Program-made: the position numbers and the translations under genes
Shown here: positions 1 to 8,270 of the stretch, in pieces
How positions within the stretch are numbered: position 1 is the stretch's first letter
Layout: each line of letters starts with the position of its first letter
The notes under the pieces: model-generated
Database searches by the model: none
Seen by the model: only the letters and a program-made list of their open reading frames with translations
What the model was told of the DNA's origin: nothing
DNA from: an uncultured Lachnospiraceae bacterium
GTDB lineage: Bacteria; Bacillota; Clostridia; Lachnospirales; Lachnospiraceae
Length of the DNA: 64,000 bases
Direction of reading: 5' to 3'
NCBI GenBank assembly: GCA_910583965.1
Contig: CAJUAE010000001.1
Span: 67,251-131,250 of the forward strand

Positions 1-80
1 CTGTGTCAAGAGGGTGTTTTGCACAGGCATGGAGCGTAACAGAACTATTGCGGGCTGTCTATGATTTTGAAAAGATGTAA
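1..80 (+). CDS. Glycogen debranching enzyme (GH133-like), C-terminal fragment
   Basis: The window opens inside a gene. The frame beginning at base 3 encodes about 25 residues ending in a TAA at 78-80, and contains the stretch GCFAQAWSVTELLRA. This closely resembles the extreme C-terminus of amylo-alpha-1,6-glucosidase type debranching enzymes, where a G-C-x-A-Q-A-W-S-V-x-E-x-L-R-A motif closes the catalytic barrel. The enzyme would remove alpha-1,6 branches during glycogen breakdown in the cytoplasm. Only the last helix is visible, so the call rests on one motif. It matters for the GlgX-like protein at 8271, which appears catalytically dead and may coexist with this presumably active debrancher. 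Confidence 0.6.
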   Translation, partial: VSRGCFAQAWSVTELLRAVYDFEKM

Positions 81-131
81 GAAACAGGAATATGGAATTA
101 TATATTATGTGTTCACAGGAGGTTTCTATAG

Positions 132-866
132 ATGCAAAAGATATATGAGATTGATTTTGCAGCGTTAAGTGGAAAAGAAAAGTCAAAGTTTATTTTATAT
201 TTGAGGGACCTTGCGGAGGAATGTTTTGCAGAGTATCCATTTGAGGTTGCAATTAAGGCGCAACTTTTGATTTTTACGAGATGGTGGAATTCTTATCGCC
301 TAATGGTTCCTGAAAATCCAACACCAAAGATTCTGGAGATTATTATAGAAAAGTTGTGGGATTTTCAGGAAGGAAAGTTAGCGCAGTCAAAATTTGAGGA
401 GTTTGCAAAATGTCTGGAAGCAGTTGTACTTGAGATTGCGACAGGCGATACTGAAAAAATGGATGAGGACGAAAAATATTATGATTTTGAGGCAGAGTAT
501 TTTGGAGATTGGGATGATTGCTATACTTCATTCCTTATCGATGTTTCTTATATCTGTTATGAGATTTGCGAACGTGAGATAGCTTGGACTGGTGTTGAGG
601 ATATACTAGATGGTGATATTGCAGATCTTAAAATTCCTTTGCTGGAAGAAATGGAAGAAGAATCAAATTGTACAGCAATTGCCTTAGAAAAACGTGCTCA
701 GCAAATTTATAGTACCCCTACATTTTGCAAAGTAATTGCCTTGTTACAGGAAGATATCCGAACTGCATTAGAGGGAGAATCAATAACAGAGCTTAGGAAA
801 CGATATCAAAAGGAATATTTGTTTCCACCAGAAGATTGCGCCAAAGTAACTGCTGAATGGTGTTAG
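132..866 (+). CDS. Hypothetical acidic protein, 244 aa
   Basis: I do not recognise this protein. It starts at an ATG behind AGGAGG (118-123), an excellent ribosome site. The product is soluble, acidic and mostly helical by composition, rich in Glu, Asp, Trp and Tyr, with no signal peptide or membrane segment. The middle third has a dense acidic patch around residues 105-130. The layout (N-terminal F-A-A-L-S, then a helical repeat with K-L-W) is faintly like small immunity-type or DUF416-like helical proteins, but not enough to assign it. It stands alone between the debranching gene and a palindromic intergenic region. Confidence 0.75.
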   Translation: MQKIYEIDFAALSGKEKSKFILYLRDLAEECFAEYPFEVAIKAQLLIFTRWWNSYRLMVPENPTPKILEIIIEKLWDFQEGKLAQSKFEEFAKCLEAVVLEIATGDTEKMDEDEKYYDFEAEYFGDWDDCYTSFLIDVSYICYEICEREIAWTGVEDILDGDIADLKIPLLEEMEEESNCTAIALEKRAQQIYSTPTFCKVIALLQEDIRTALEGESITELRKRYQKEYLFPPEDCAKVTAEWC

Positions 867-1182
867 TAGGAAAAGGTAACAGCTCAGCCTGAATACGTAG
901 TGGTTGAGATGCATCAAGCCACAGTACGTGGCTTTGACACCACGAAGTGGTTTTGCATGGCTTGATGCCCGTAACAGGAAGCCGAAGGCTGAACTGTTGC
1001 AGAAAAAGTTGTGTAATCGTATTGAATTATTGTTAAAAATATGTCAAAATAATACTGTTTAGGTTCATGGGAAATGATAAGCAATCAGATTCAAAGCTAT
1101 CTTTGCAACAATAGCGTTCTGGGAATATCCGTGGACTGTATGATAAGCAAGAACAGATTGATACACAGGAGGCAAAGAAATT
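867..1182. repeat. Intergenic region with nested palindromic element (868-1008)
   Basis: This 316-base gap has no credible gene. Its first half is a nested inverted repeat. Outer arms near 879-893 and 990-1002 pair (CAGCC.. with GGCTG..). Inside, an 11-base perfect pair GCATCAAGCCA / TGGCTTGATGC at 910-920 and 956-966 encloses a smaller hairpin CCACGAAGTGG. The architecture of arms within arms resembles the modular repeats elsewhere in this window, but the flanking consensus differs. The second half (about 1010-1165) is A+T-rich and holds the ribosome site AGGAGG for the hydrogenase gene. I see no clear promoter. Confidence 0.55.
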
Positions 1183-2679
1183 ATGAGAGGGATAGATACA
1201 CAAGTTCGTAAAACACGGCGTGCAATTTTTAGGGAAGTAGCAAACATGGCATATCATTCTACAAATCTTGTGGATGATATGGAAGCGCTTCCTTATAAGT
1301 TGGTGGATGCAGAGAACTCACCTTATTGGGATAATATTTATCGGGAACGCGAGATTATTCGTGAGCGTACAAGGCTTGCTATGGGAATGTCGTTGCGTCC
1401 AGAAGATGAGCCAGTGCAAGTTAGTCAAGGTGTAGAAGAAAGCAATATTGATGAGAAATATTATGAGCCGCCTTTGATGCAAGTGATTGCATCTGCTTGC
1501 AACGCTTGTCCAGAGAATCGATATGAGGTCACAGATAAATGTATGGGCTGTCTTGCGCACCCCTGCAATGAAGTTTGTCCAAGAGGAGCCATTACTATGA
1601 AAAATGGGCGCTCGATTATTGATCAGGAAAAATGCATTAAATGTGGTAAATGTAAGACAGTCTGTCCATATGATGCAATCTCTCATCAACAGCGTCCTTG
1701 TCTTGCGCATTGCGGTGTAAATGCAATTCATTCTGACAGTCATGGCAGAGCAGTGATTGATGATGAGAAATGTGTTTCTTGCGGACAATGTATGGTGAGC
1801 TGTCCTTTTGGTGCGATTGCAGATAAATCGCAGATTTTTCAGTTGATTCGTGCTATGCAGTCCGGCAGAAAAATTATTGCGCAGGTGGCACCTGCATTTG
1901 TGGGACAGTTTGGACCAAAAGTGACACCAGATATGCTCAAGACAGCACTTAAAGAACTAGGATTCTTTGATGTATATGAGACTGCAATCGGCGCTGATAT
2001 GGGGGCAATGACAGAGGCAGAGCACTATGTCAAAGAAGTTGCAACTGGAGAAGTTCCATTTTTGCTTACGTCGTGTTGTCCATCTTGGTCAATGCTAGCA
2101 AAGAAATTTTTCCCAGAAACGATTGATAAAATTAGCAATGCATTGACACCGATGGTAGCGACTGCCAGAGTAATTAAGGAGAAACACCCAGATGCCAGTG
2201 TTGTGTTTATTGGACCATGTGCCAGCAAGAAGCTCGAGGCGAGCCGCAGGACAATTCGGTCTGATGTGGATTTTGTTATTACGTTTGAAGAACTTGTGGG
2301 CATGTTTGAGGCGAAAGGAATTTTGTTGGAAGAAATCAAAGCGATGGATTCAATGAATGATGCGACTGCTGCTGGGCGCGGATATGGTGTAGCTGGAGGA
2401 GTTGCCAGTGCCATTGAAAGTTGTATTAAAGAGTATTATCCTGACACGGAGATTCATATTGAACATGCGGAGAGTCTCTCTGAGTGCAAGAAAATCTTGA
2501 TGCTTGCAAAAGCTGGCAAGAAAAATGGATGTTTAATTGAGGGTATGGCATGTCCGGGTGGTTGTGTTGCTGGCGCGGGCACCAATATTGCAATTCCAAC
2601 AGCGACAAAAGATTTAATTGGCTTTAAGAATTCCTCTGCACAGAAACTACCAGAGCAAAATGTACGCCAACCAGAGTGA
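1183..2679 (+). CDS. Monomeric [FeFe] hydrogenase, group B-like
   Basis: Iron-only hydrogenase interconverting protons, reduced ferredoxin and H2 in fermentation. The N-terminal half carries Cys-rich ferredoxin-like clusters: a CNACP...CMGC...CNEVCP region near residues 107-130, then two classic 4Fe-4S motifs (CIKCGKCKTVCP and CVSCGQCMVSCP). The H-cluster domain shows all three signatures: L1 TSCCPSW (296-302, including the proton-relay Cys), L2 GPCASKK (344-350) and L3 EGMACPGGC (453-461). The L1 and L2 variants and length of 498 aa fit group B enzymes rather than CpI-type group A. Start chosen at the ATG behind AGGAGG. No maturases (HydE/F/G) or NADH-linked partner genes are in the window. 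Confidence 0.93.
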   Translation: MRGIDTQVRKTRRAIFREVANMAYHSTNLVDDMEALPYKLVDAENSPYWDNIYREREIIRERTRLAMGMSLRPEDEPVQVSQGVEESNIDEKYYEPPLMQVIASACNACPENRYEVTDKCMGCLAHPCNEVCPRGAITMKNGRSIIDQEKCIKCGKCKTVCPYDAISHQQRPCLAHCGVNAIHSDSHGRAVIDDEKCVSCGQCMVSCPFGAIADKSQIFQLIRAMQSGRKIIAQVAPAFVGQFGPKVTPDMLKTALKELGFFDVYETAIGADMGAMTEAEHYVKEVATGEVPFLLTSCCPSWSMLAKKFFPETIDKISNALTPMVATARVIKEKHPDASVVFIGPCASKKLEASRRTIRSDVDFVITFEELVGMFEAKGILLEEIKAMDSMNDATAAGRGYGVAGGVASAIESCIKEYYPDTEIHIEHAESLSECKKILMLAKAGKKNGCLIEGMACPGGCVAGAGTNIAIPTATKDLIGFKNSSAQKLPEQNVRQPE

Positions 2680-2758
2680 TGAAATTATAAGTAAGTGTGT
2701 AAATTGGAATTTGAAAAAAATAAATTAATCAATGATAAATGAGATGGAGGAATACAAA

Positions 2759-4222
2759 ATGTCTAAAAAAGTAAGATGCAGATTTGCACCAAGTCCAACC
2801 GGAAGAATGCATGTTGGAAATCTGCGCTCTGCATTATATGAGTTTTTGATTGCAAAGCACGCGGAGGGAGATTTTATCTTTCGCTTAGAGGATACTGACC
2901 GTGAGCGTTATGTAGAGGGTGCAGTTGACATTATTTATAGCACCCTGAAACAAACGGGTTTGACATATGACGAAGGGCCTGACAAAGATAAGGGATATGG
3001 ACCTTATGTGCAGAGCGAGCGTGTGCAGGCAGGTATCTATATGAAGTATGCCAAAGAGCTGATTGACAAGGGAGAGGCATATTATTGTTTTTGTGATAAA
3101 GAACGGCTTGCTACGCTAAAATCAGAGGTTGTAGAGGGAAAAGAAATCACTGTTTATGATAAGCATTGTCTTGGACTTTCCAAGGAGGAAGTAGAACAGA
3201 AACTTGCAAGTGGGATTTCTTATGTAATTCGACAGAACAATCCGGCCGAAGGCACAACAAGTTTTCATGATGAACTTTATGGAGATATTACCATTGACAA
3301 TTCTGAACTAGATGATATGATTCTGATTAAGTCCGATGGATATCCTACTTATAATTTTGCGAATGTGGTGGATGATCATTTGATGGAGATTACACATGTT
3401 GTCCGCGGGAATGAGTATCTATCTTCCACGCCAAAATACAATCGTTTATATGAGGCGTTTGGTTGGGAGATACCGACCTATGTGCATTTGCCACTCATTA
3501 CAGACGAAGAACACAAAAAGCTTAGTAAGCGCAGCGGACATTCTTCATTTGAGGATATTGTAGAGCAAGGGATTCTACCAGAAGCGATTATTAATTTTGT
3601 CGCACTGCTAGGCTGGAGTCCAGAAGACAATCGAGAAATCTTTACGCTTGATGAGCTAATTCGTGATTTTGACTATACTAGAATCAATAAGTCTCCATCT
3701 GTATTTGATATGAATAAACTTAAGTGGATGAATGGCGAATACATTAAAGCGATGGAGTTTGAGCGATTTTATGAAATGGCGCTTCCTTATATGAAGGAGG
3801 TTCTGCACAAAGAATTTGATCTAAAGAAAATAGCAGCGATGGTAAAGACTAGAATTGAAGTATTTCCAGATATAAAAGATTTAATTGGATTCTTTGAGAC
3901 TTTACCTGAATATGACACTGCAATGTATACACACAAAAAGATGAAGACAACAGAGGAAACTGCACTTACTGTACTGAAAGATATCCTTCCCTTGCTGGAA
4001 GCACAGGAGGATTATTCCAATGATGCGCTCTATCAACTGTTACTATCATATGTGACAGAAAAAGGCGTGAAAAATGGCTATGTTATGTGGCCAGTGAGAA
4101 CTGCGGTTTCTGGGCTTCAGATGACTCCGGCCGGGGCGACGGAAATTATGGAGATTCTTGGAAAAGAAGAAACCCTAATCAGGATTAGAAAGGGTATTGA
4201 ATTACTTGAAAATACTAGATAA
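2759..4222 (+). CDS. gltX: Glutamyl-tRNA synthetase
   Basis: Class I aminoacyl-tRNA synthetase charging tRNA-Glu, cytoplasmic, 487 aa, the usual length. The HIGH-type signature appears as FAPSPTGRMHVGN near the N-terminus, and the KMSKS loop as KLSKR at residues 254-258. An in-frame ATG 27 bases upstream exists, but the ATG at 2759 has a well-spaced GGAGG (2746-2750) and begins directly with the family's conserved MSKKVRCRFAPSPTG, so it is preferred. The 3' end overlaps the next gene by 26 bases, implying translational coupling with the helicase. No T-box leader was seen in the short upstream gap. In many Clostridia such an enzyme may also mischarge tRNA-Gln; that is family knowledge, not visible here. 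Confidence 0.95.
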   Translation: MSKKVRCRFAPSPTGRMHVGNLRSALYEFLIAKHAEGDFIFRLEDTDRERYVEGAVDIIYSTLKQTGLTYDEGPDKDKGYGPYVQSERVQAGIYMKYAKELIDKGEAYYCFCDKERLATLKSEVVEGKEITVYDKHCLGLSKEEVEQKLASGISYVIRQNNPAEGTTSFHDELYGDITIDNSELDDMILIKSDGYPTYNFANVVDDHLMEITHVVRGNEYLSSTPKYNRLYEAFGWEIPTYVHLPLITDEEHKKLSKRSGHSSFEDIVEQGILPEAIINFVALLGWSPEDNREIFTLDELIRDFDYTRINKSPSVFDMNKLKWMNGEYIKAMEFERFYEMALPYMKEVLHKEFDLKKIAAMVKTRIEVFPDIKDLIGFFETLPEYDTAMYTHKKMKTTEETALTVLKDILPLLEAQEDYSNDALYQLLLSYVTEKGVKNGYVMWPVRTAVSGLQMTPAGATEIMEILGKEETLIRIRKGIELLENTR

Positions 4223-6080
4223 AAATAGTGTAAATGAAGCCCAATACAGGGCAATTACACACGGAACTGGGGCAATGCTGGTATTGGCAGGACCTGGTTC
4301 CGGCAAAACCTTTGTAGTTACACAGAGAATTAAATATCTGATTGAACAACATCATGTCAAACCAGATGATATTCTTGTGATTACATTTACCAAAGCAGCC
4401 GCTGCGGAGATGCAGGATCGTTTTGCGAAGCTGAATGAAGGGAAGCTTTATCCAGTTCATTTCGGAACATTTCATTCAGTCTTTTTTCAGATTTTAAGGC
4501 ATACATATCGTTTTACGGCACAGAATATTATAAGAGAGCGAGATAAATATCGTTTCTTGACACAAATTATTAGTGAGATGCCAGAGGAAATGCGCGGACA
4601 GGCACAGACAGACGATAATATGGAGCTATTGCAAAACTTATTGTCGGAGATTAGCACTGTAAAAAACAATGGAATTACGCCACAAGAAATCCAGAGTACA
4701 ACTGTATCACAGACAGAATTTGAATATATTTTTCAAATGTACAAGCAAGAAATGAATCGTTGCAGATTGATTGATTTTGATGATATGGTTCTTCTGTGTC
4801 GCAATCTTCTTGTGGAGCGACCAGACACACTGAAACTGTGGCAGGAGCGATTTCGGTATATTCTTGTCGACGAGTTTCAGGATATCTGTCCACTGCAATA
4901 TGAAGTTGTGCAGTTGCTTGCCAAACCGCAGGACAATCTGTTTATTGTGGGAGATGATGATCAGTCTATCTATGGTTTTCGGGGTTCAAAACCGGAGATT
5001 ATGATGAATTTTGTAAAAGATTATCCCAAAGCACAACAGGTGCTTCTCAACATTAATTATAGGAGCAAGCAGGGGATTGTAGATACTGCTGGAAGACTGA
5101 TTGCGCACAATAAGATACGTTTTTCAAAAAATGTAACAGCACAGAATGAACAGACAGATGGGGTAAATGTATATTCGTTTCACTCAAAATTAAAACAGGC
5201 AGAAAATATAGCATTGCTTATTAGACAGTATATGGAACAGCCGGAGGCAAAATACAGTGACATTGCAATTCTTTATCGCACGAACAATCATACAGTGTAT
5301 ACAGCCGATAAACTGATGAAGGAAGGGATTCCGTTCCATATGAAAGAAAAGCCAAAAAATATTTATGACAGTCCAATTGCAAAAGATATTATCGCATATT
5401 TGAACTATGCATTATATGAGAATAATCTGGAAGACTTTTTAAGAATTATGAATCGTCCTGTGCGATATATTAAAAAAAGTACGGTTCCGCGCCAGATATT
5501 TTTAATGGAGGAGTTAATACAAAATAACAATTCGACGGATTATGTCGTGCAAAATATTCTTGAATTGTATGATATGTTGCGGTTTATCAAAGGTCTCAAT
5601 CCCTTTTCGGCGGTAAACTTTATTAGAAAAGGAGTTGGATATGAAGCATTTCTAAAAAAACAGGCCTTGGAAAATGGTAAAGATATATCAAAAGAAATGG
5701 AGATACTTGAAGAATTGATGTCGCTTGCAAAGGACTTTGAGACAATTCCAGAATGGTTGGAACATATCCAGAATTACGATACGATAATACGAGAGATTGC
5801 ACAACAAGAAAATATCCAAAAATCAACGGATACAGATGCAGTGAGCATGGTGACAATGCACGCTTCCAAAGGTTTAGAGTGGAAGATTGTGATTTTGCCA
5901 GATGTCAATGAGGGTGTTGTTCCACACAAAAAGGCAGTTACAGACAATGAAATTGAGGAGGAACGCAGGATGTTCTATGTGGCAATGACGCGCGCAAAAG
6001 AGAGCCTTTTTCTTTTTTATATCAAAGAAAAAGAGGCAGGAAACCTCCTGCCTTCGCGATTTTTAGATGAAATATTATGA
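4197..6080 (+). CDS. UvrD/PcrA-like superfamily 1 DNA helicase
   Basis: ATP-dependent 3'-5' DNA helicase. Visible SF1A motifs in order: Q motif NEAQYRAI near residue 14, Walker A GPGSGKT (32-38), Walker B DEFQD (from 225), motif III GDDDQSIYGFRG, motif V VTMHASKGLEW and motif VI RRMFYVAMTRAK. At 627 aa it is shorter than PcrA/UvrD (about 720-750) and lacks the long C-terminal tail that binds RNA polymerase, so it is a short relative and not given a symbol. The start is a TTG inside the 3' end of gltX with GAAAGGG just upstream; no better start precedes the Q motif. A hairpin (AGGCAGG/CCTGCCT, about 6036-6056) followed by Ts sits inside the 3' coding end. It converges on and overlaps the DUF2225 gene by 6 bases. 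Confidence 0.9.
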   Translation: MNYLKILDKNSVNEAQYRAITHGTGAMLVLAGPGSGKTFVVTQRIKYLIEQHHVKPDDILVITFTKAAAAEMQDRFAKLNEGKLYPVHFGTFHSVFFQILRHTYRFTAQNIIRERDKYRFLTQIISEMPEEMRGQAQTDDNMELLQNLLSEISTVKNNGITPQEIQSTTVSQTEFEYIFQMYKQEMNRCRLIDFDDMVLLCRNLLVERPDTLKLWQERFRYILVDEFQDICPLQYEVVQLLAKPQDNLFIVGDDDQSIYGFRGSKPEIMMNFVKDYPKAQQVLLNINYRSKQGIVDTAGRLIAHNKIRFSKNVTAQNEQTDGVNVYSFHSKLKQAENIALLIRQYMEQPEAKYSDIAILYRTNNHTVYTADKLMKEGIPFHMKEKPKNIYDSPIAKDIIAYLNYALYENNLEDFLRIMNRPVRYIKKSTVPRQIFLMEELIQNNNSTDYVVQNILELYDMLRFIKGLNPFSAVNFIRKGVGYEAFLKKQALENGKDISKEMEILEELMSLAKDFETIPEWLEHIQNYDTIIREIAQQENIQKSTDTDAVSMVTMHASKGLEWKIVILPDVNEGVVPHKKAVTDNEIEEERRMFYVAMTRAKESLFLFYIKEKEAGNLLPSRFLDEIL

Positions 6081-6827
6081 TTCCTGAGATTCTTGCTCCC
6101 GGAGTTTTGTGATTTGTTCTTTTAGTTCCAAACTTTTGTCTTTTAGGCGTGGACTGACACTTCTACTAGTAACAACCCCAGATAAAAGTTGCATGGCAGT
6201 CTGGTATTCTCCTTTGCGATAGGCATAGTATGCCAAGAGATAGTCTAAAGTTGTCTCATTCATTCCAGCAATGGGGAAACCTTCACGCATTCGTGCATTT
6301 GTCAAGCGGTCGTTGGCATTCATTGCCGCATTTTCTGCCTCTTTGAGATAGATTTCTCTCTTGGTGGCTGTATCAGGATTATCCTCTGGCAATTCGTCTG
6401 CAAGGTCCTGATATAGCCAACTTATTTTTAGACAAACATTTCCAATCTCGCTATCCTTTCCACCTTTTGTAATAGTGCAAAATAGTACCATTTTCATACG
6501 ACTAATTGCCATCTCTGTTGTGTAGATATCACATACTGTCTCTTGGTGTGATTTGTAGTTGGAACTAATCTTTTCGCGAATTAGTTTTCGCTGAGTTGCT
6601 GTAGTGCTGTTGAAGTTTTTGGTCAACGCAGCAAAACCACAGTTAGGGCAGCAGATAGCATCATATTTTGTGATATTTACATTACTGTGAATTGGCCTTA
6701 AGTCAGCCATTGTGTCAACAAATTTTGCAGAGTTGGCTTTAACTATCTTAGAGTGAAACTCTTTATCACAGACCGGACAGGTGTATTTTTTGTCTATGAG
6801 GAGAGCCTTTTCGTTGTTTTCATCCAT
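6075..6827 (-). CDS. DUF2225 family protein
   Basis: Cytoplasmic protein of unknown role, 250 aa. The N-terminus has two zinc-ribbon-like pairs, CPVCDKEF near residue 18 and CCPNCGFAA near residue 59, separated by a conserved basic segment. The C-terminal half is all-helical and resembles tetratricopeptide-like packing (YLKEAENAAMNAN.., YYAYRKGEYQTAMQLL). This matches the DUF2225 family, common in spore-forming Firmicutes. It lies 24 bases downstream of the DUF1292 gene on the same strand, so the two are probably co-transcribed. A GGAGGGA-type ribosome site lies just upstream on the minus strand. Its 3' end overlaps the helicase gene. Confidence 0.85.
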   Translation of the reverse strand: MDENNEKALLIDKKYTCPVCDKEFHSKIVKANSAKFVDTMADLRPIHSNVNITKYDAICCPNCGFAALTKNFNSTTATQRKLIREKISSNYKSHQETVCDIYTTEMAISRMKMVLFCTITKGGKDSEIGNVCLKISWLYQDLADELPEDNPDTATKREIYLKEAENAAMNANDRLTNARMREGFPIAGMNETTLDYLLAYYAYRKGEYQTAMQLLSGVVTSRSVSPRLKDKSLELKEQITKLREQESQES

Positions 6828-6851
6828 ATTGTTGTGTTCCCTCCTGCATCT

Positions 6852-7181
6852 TTATTCGTTTTTATTCTCAATAAGCTCATCAAATTCAACATTGTCGAGG
6901 TATTCGTCAAAAGCATCTGCAACGTTATCATACTCCTCCTCATCCTCGATATAAGTCAATTTTGGCTCGGCTTCGGGATTGTTTTCATCTTCTTCATACT
7001 GATAGAACCATACCTCACCGTCTTCATTGTTGCCGTTTTCATCGAGTGGTAGTAAGGCAATATAGTCCTTTTTGTCTACAGTTAGGATTGTGATGATGGC
7101 GCAGTTTACAATTTGACCGTCATCAAGTTCAAGTTCAACAGTCATTTCATCATCATAATTATTTTCGTTGTTGTCTGTCAT
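6852..7181 (-). CDS. DUF1292 family acidic protein
   Basis: Small, very acidic protein matching DUF1292: the core reads MTVELELDDGQIVNCAIITIL..KDYIALLPL....GEVWFYQYEED, followed by an Asp/Glu-rich tail. Function unknown. In many Firmicutes DUF1292 genes sit near the RNase-like YqgF and alanyl-tRNA synthetase genes; that context is absent here and it instead precedes DUF2225. The ATG at 7181 gives the family-typical MTDN N-terminus; the AGAAAGG upstream is 16 bases away, so a GTG at 7193 or TTG at 7196 could be the true start. No membrane segment. Confidence 0.82.
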   Translation of the reverse strand: MTDNNENNYDDEMTVELELDDGQIVNCAIITILTVDKKDYIALLPLDENGNNEDGEVWFYQYEEDENNPEAEPKLTYIEDEEEYDNVADAFDEYLDNVEFDELIENKNE

Positions 7182-7498
7182 GAATTTGTACACCAAACCT
7201 TTCTAAAGTTTCAGGGATTATCTGTAAATGTAGTTTTTGATACCCTGAGTTAAATTGGAATCATTACCAACATTTTTATCTTACCGAAATTATATAGACA
7301 AATCAAGAAGTTTTTCTAATTTATTATGAGTTATTTTTGTTTTTTGAAAAAGATTTTCAAAAATTAAGTCGATAAAGCGCGAATTACTTGACATAGAGTA
7401 TAGAAAGCGAGTATCATAAAAATATAGAAAAGCATAATCTAAGGAATTATTTTAAGAAATTTTGTCATTTGGCCGTGACAGGCATTCGAGGTACTGAG

Positions 7499-8245
7499 AT
7501 GGAAGTGAAAACAGACGAAAGGATAATTAATTTCATAAAAAGAAAAATAGAAAACTCCAAAAATATTGTAGCGGTGCTTGGGATAGAAATGCTTGTGGAG
7601 AGCGGCGGATATGATCTTGACACGAATGATGAGAATTATCGTGTGGAGGAAGAATACGGATTTTGCCCAGAGGACATGCTTTCTACAAGTTTCTTTAATG
7701 CAAAGGTTGAAAGGTTTTATCGTTTTTACAAGAAGGAGATTCTGGGAATGCAGATGTACTCTACGCCTGCGTATAATGCGTTGATGCGATTACAGGCACA
7801 AGGAAAACTCTCCGCAGTGATCAACCAAAATTTTCATGGACTGCCACAGGAAGTAAAACTGAAAAAAGTAATCAACCTAAATGGTAACATTCATATTAAT
7901 CAATGTCCGCATTGTGATAAAGATTTTGATATGCAATATATTAAGAATGCGAAAGGGATTCCGCAGTGTGATCGCTGCAAAGTGGCAATCAGACCAGGAA
8001 TCCGTCTGCTAGGGGAGCGTGTTGAGTCCGTTTTAATGACGCAGGCGGCAGTGGCTTGTGAAGCGGCAGATGTTTTGCTGATACTTGGGAAAAACATGTA
8101 TAATGATAAACTTGAATACAGTGCAGCTCCAGAACATGAGCAGCTAAAAGTGCTTTTTTCTAAGAGCGAATTTGAACAAAACAACAAAGTGAACTTTATT
8201 ATCAGAGATGATATTTGTAAATTTCTACCTCTTATTATCAATTAA
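7499..8245 (+). CDS. Sirtuin-fold protein lacking catalytic residues
   Basis: This 248-aa protein follows the Sir2 (PF02146) plan but is altered at every catalytic site. The zinc ribbon is intact: C136-x2-C139 and C157-x2-C160. Eight residues before the first Cys, where sirtuins have the catalytic His-Gly, the sequence is N128-G129, so the general base is Asn. The NAD-binding motif TQNIDGL reads NQNFHGL (Asp to His), and the GAGIS loop reads VLGIEML. RPGIRLLGE corresponds to the RPxVVxFGE segment. It is unlikely to deacetylate; a binding role is inferred. The ATG at 7499 has GAGG six bases upstream and is preferred to a TTG at 7469. It precedes the GH13 gene by 25 bases, suggesting one operon. 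Confidence 0.8.
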   Translation: MEVKTDERIINFIKRKIENSKNIVAVLGIEMLVESGGYDLDTNDENYRVEEEYGFCPEDMLSTSFFNAKVERFYRFYKKEILGMQMYSTPAYNALMRLQAQGKLSAVINQNFHGLPQEVKLKKVINLNGNIHINQCPHCDKDFDMQYIKNAKGIPQCDRCKVAIRPGIRLLGERVESVLMTQAAVACEAADVLLILGKNMYNDKLEYSAAPEHEQLKVLFSKSEFEQNNKVNFIIRDDICKFLPLIIN

Positions 8246-8270
8246 ATTACAGCAAGAATTGTGAGGTTAT

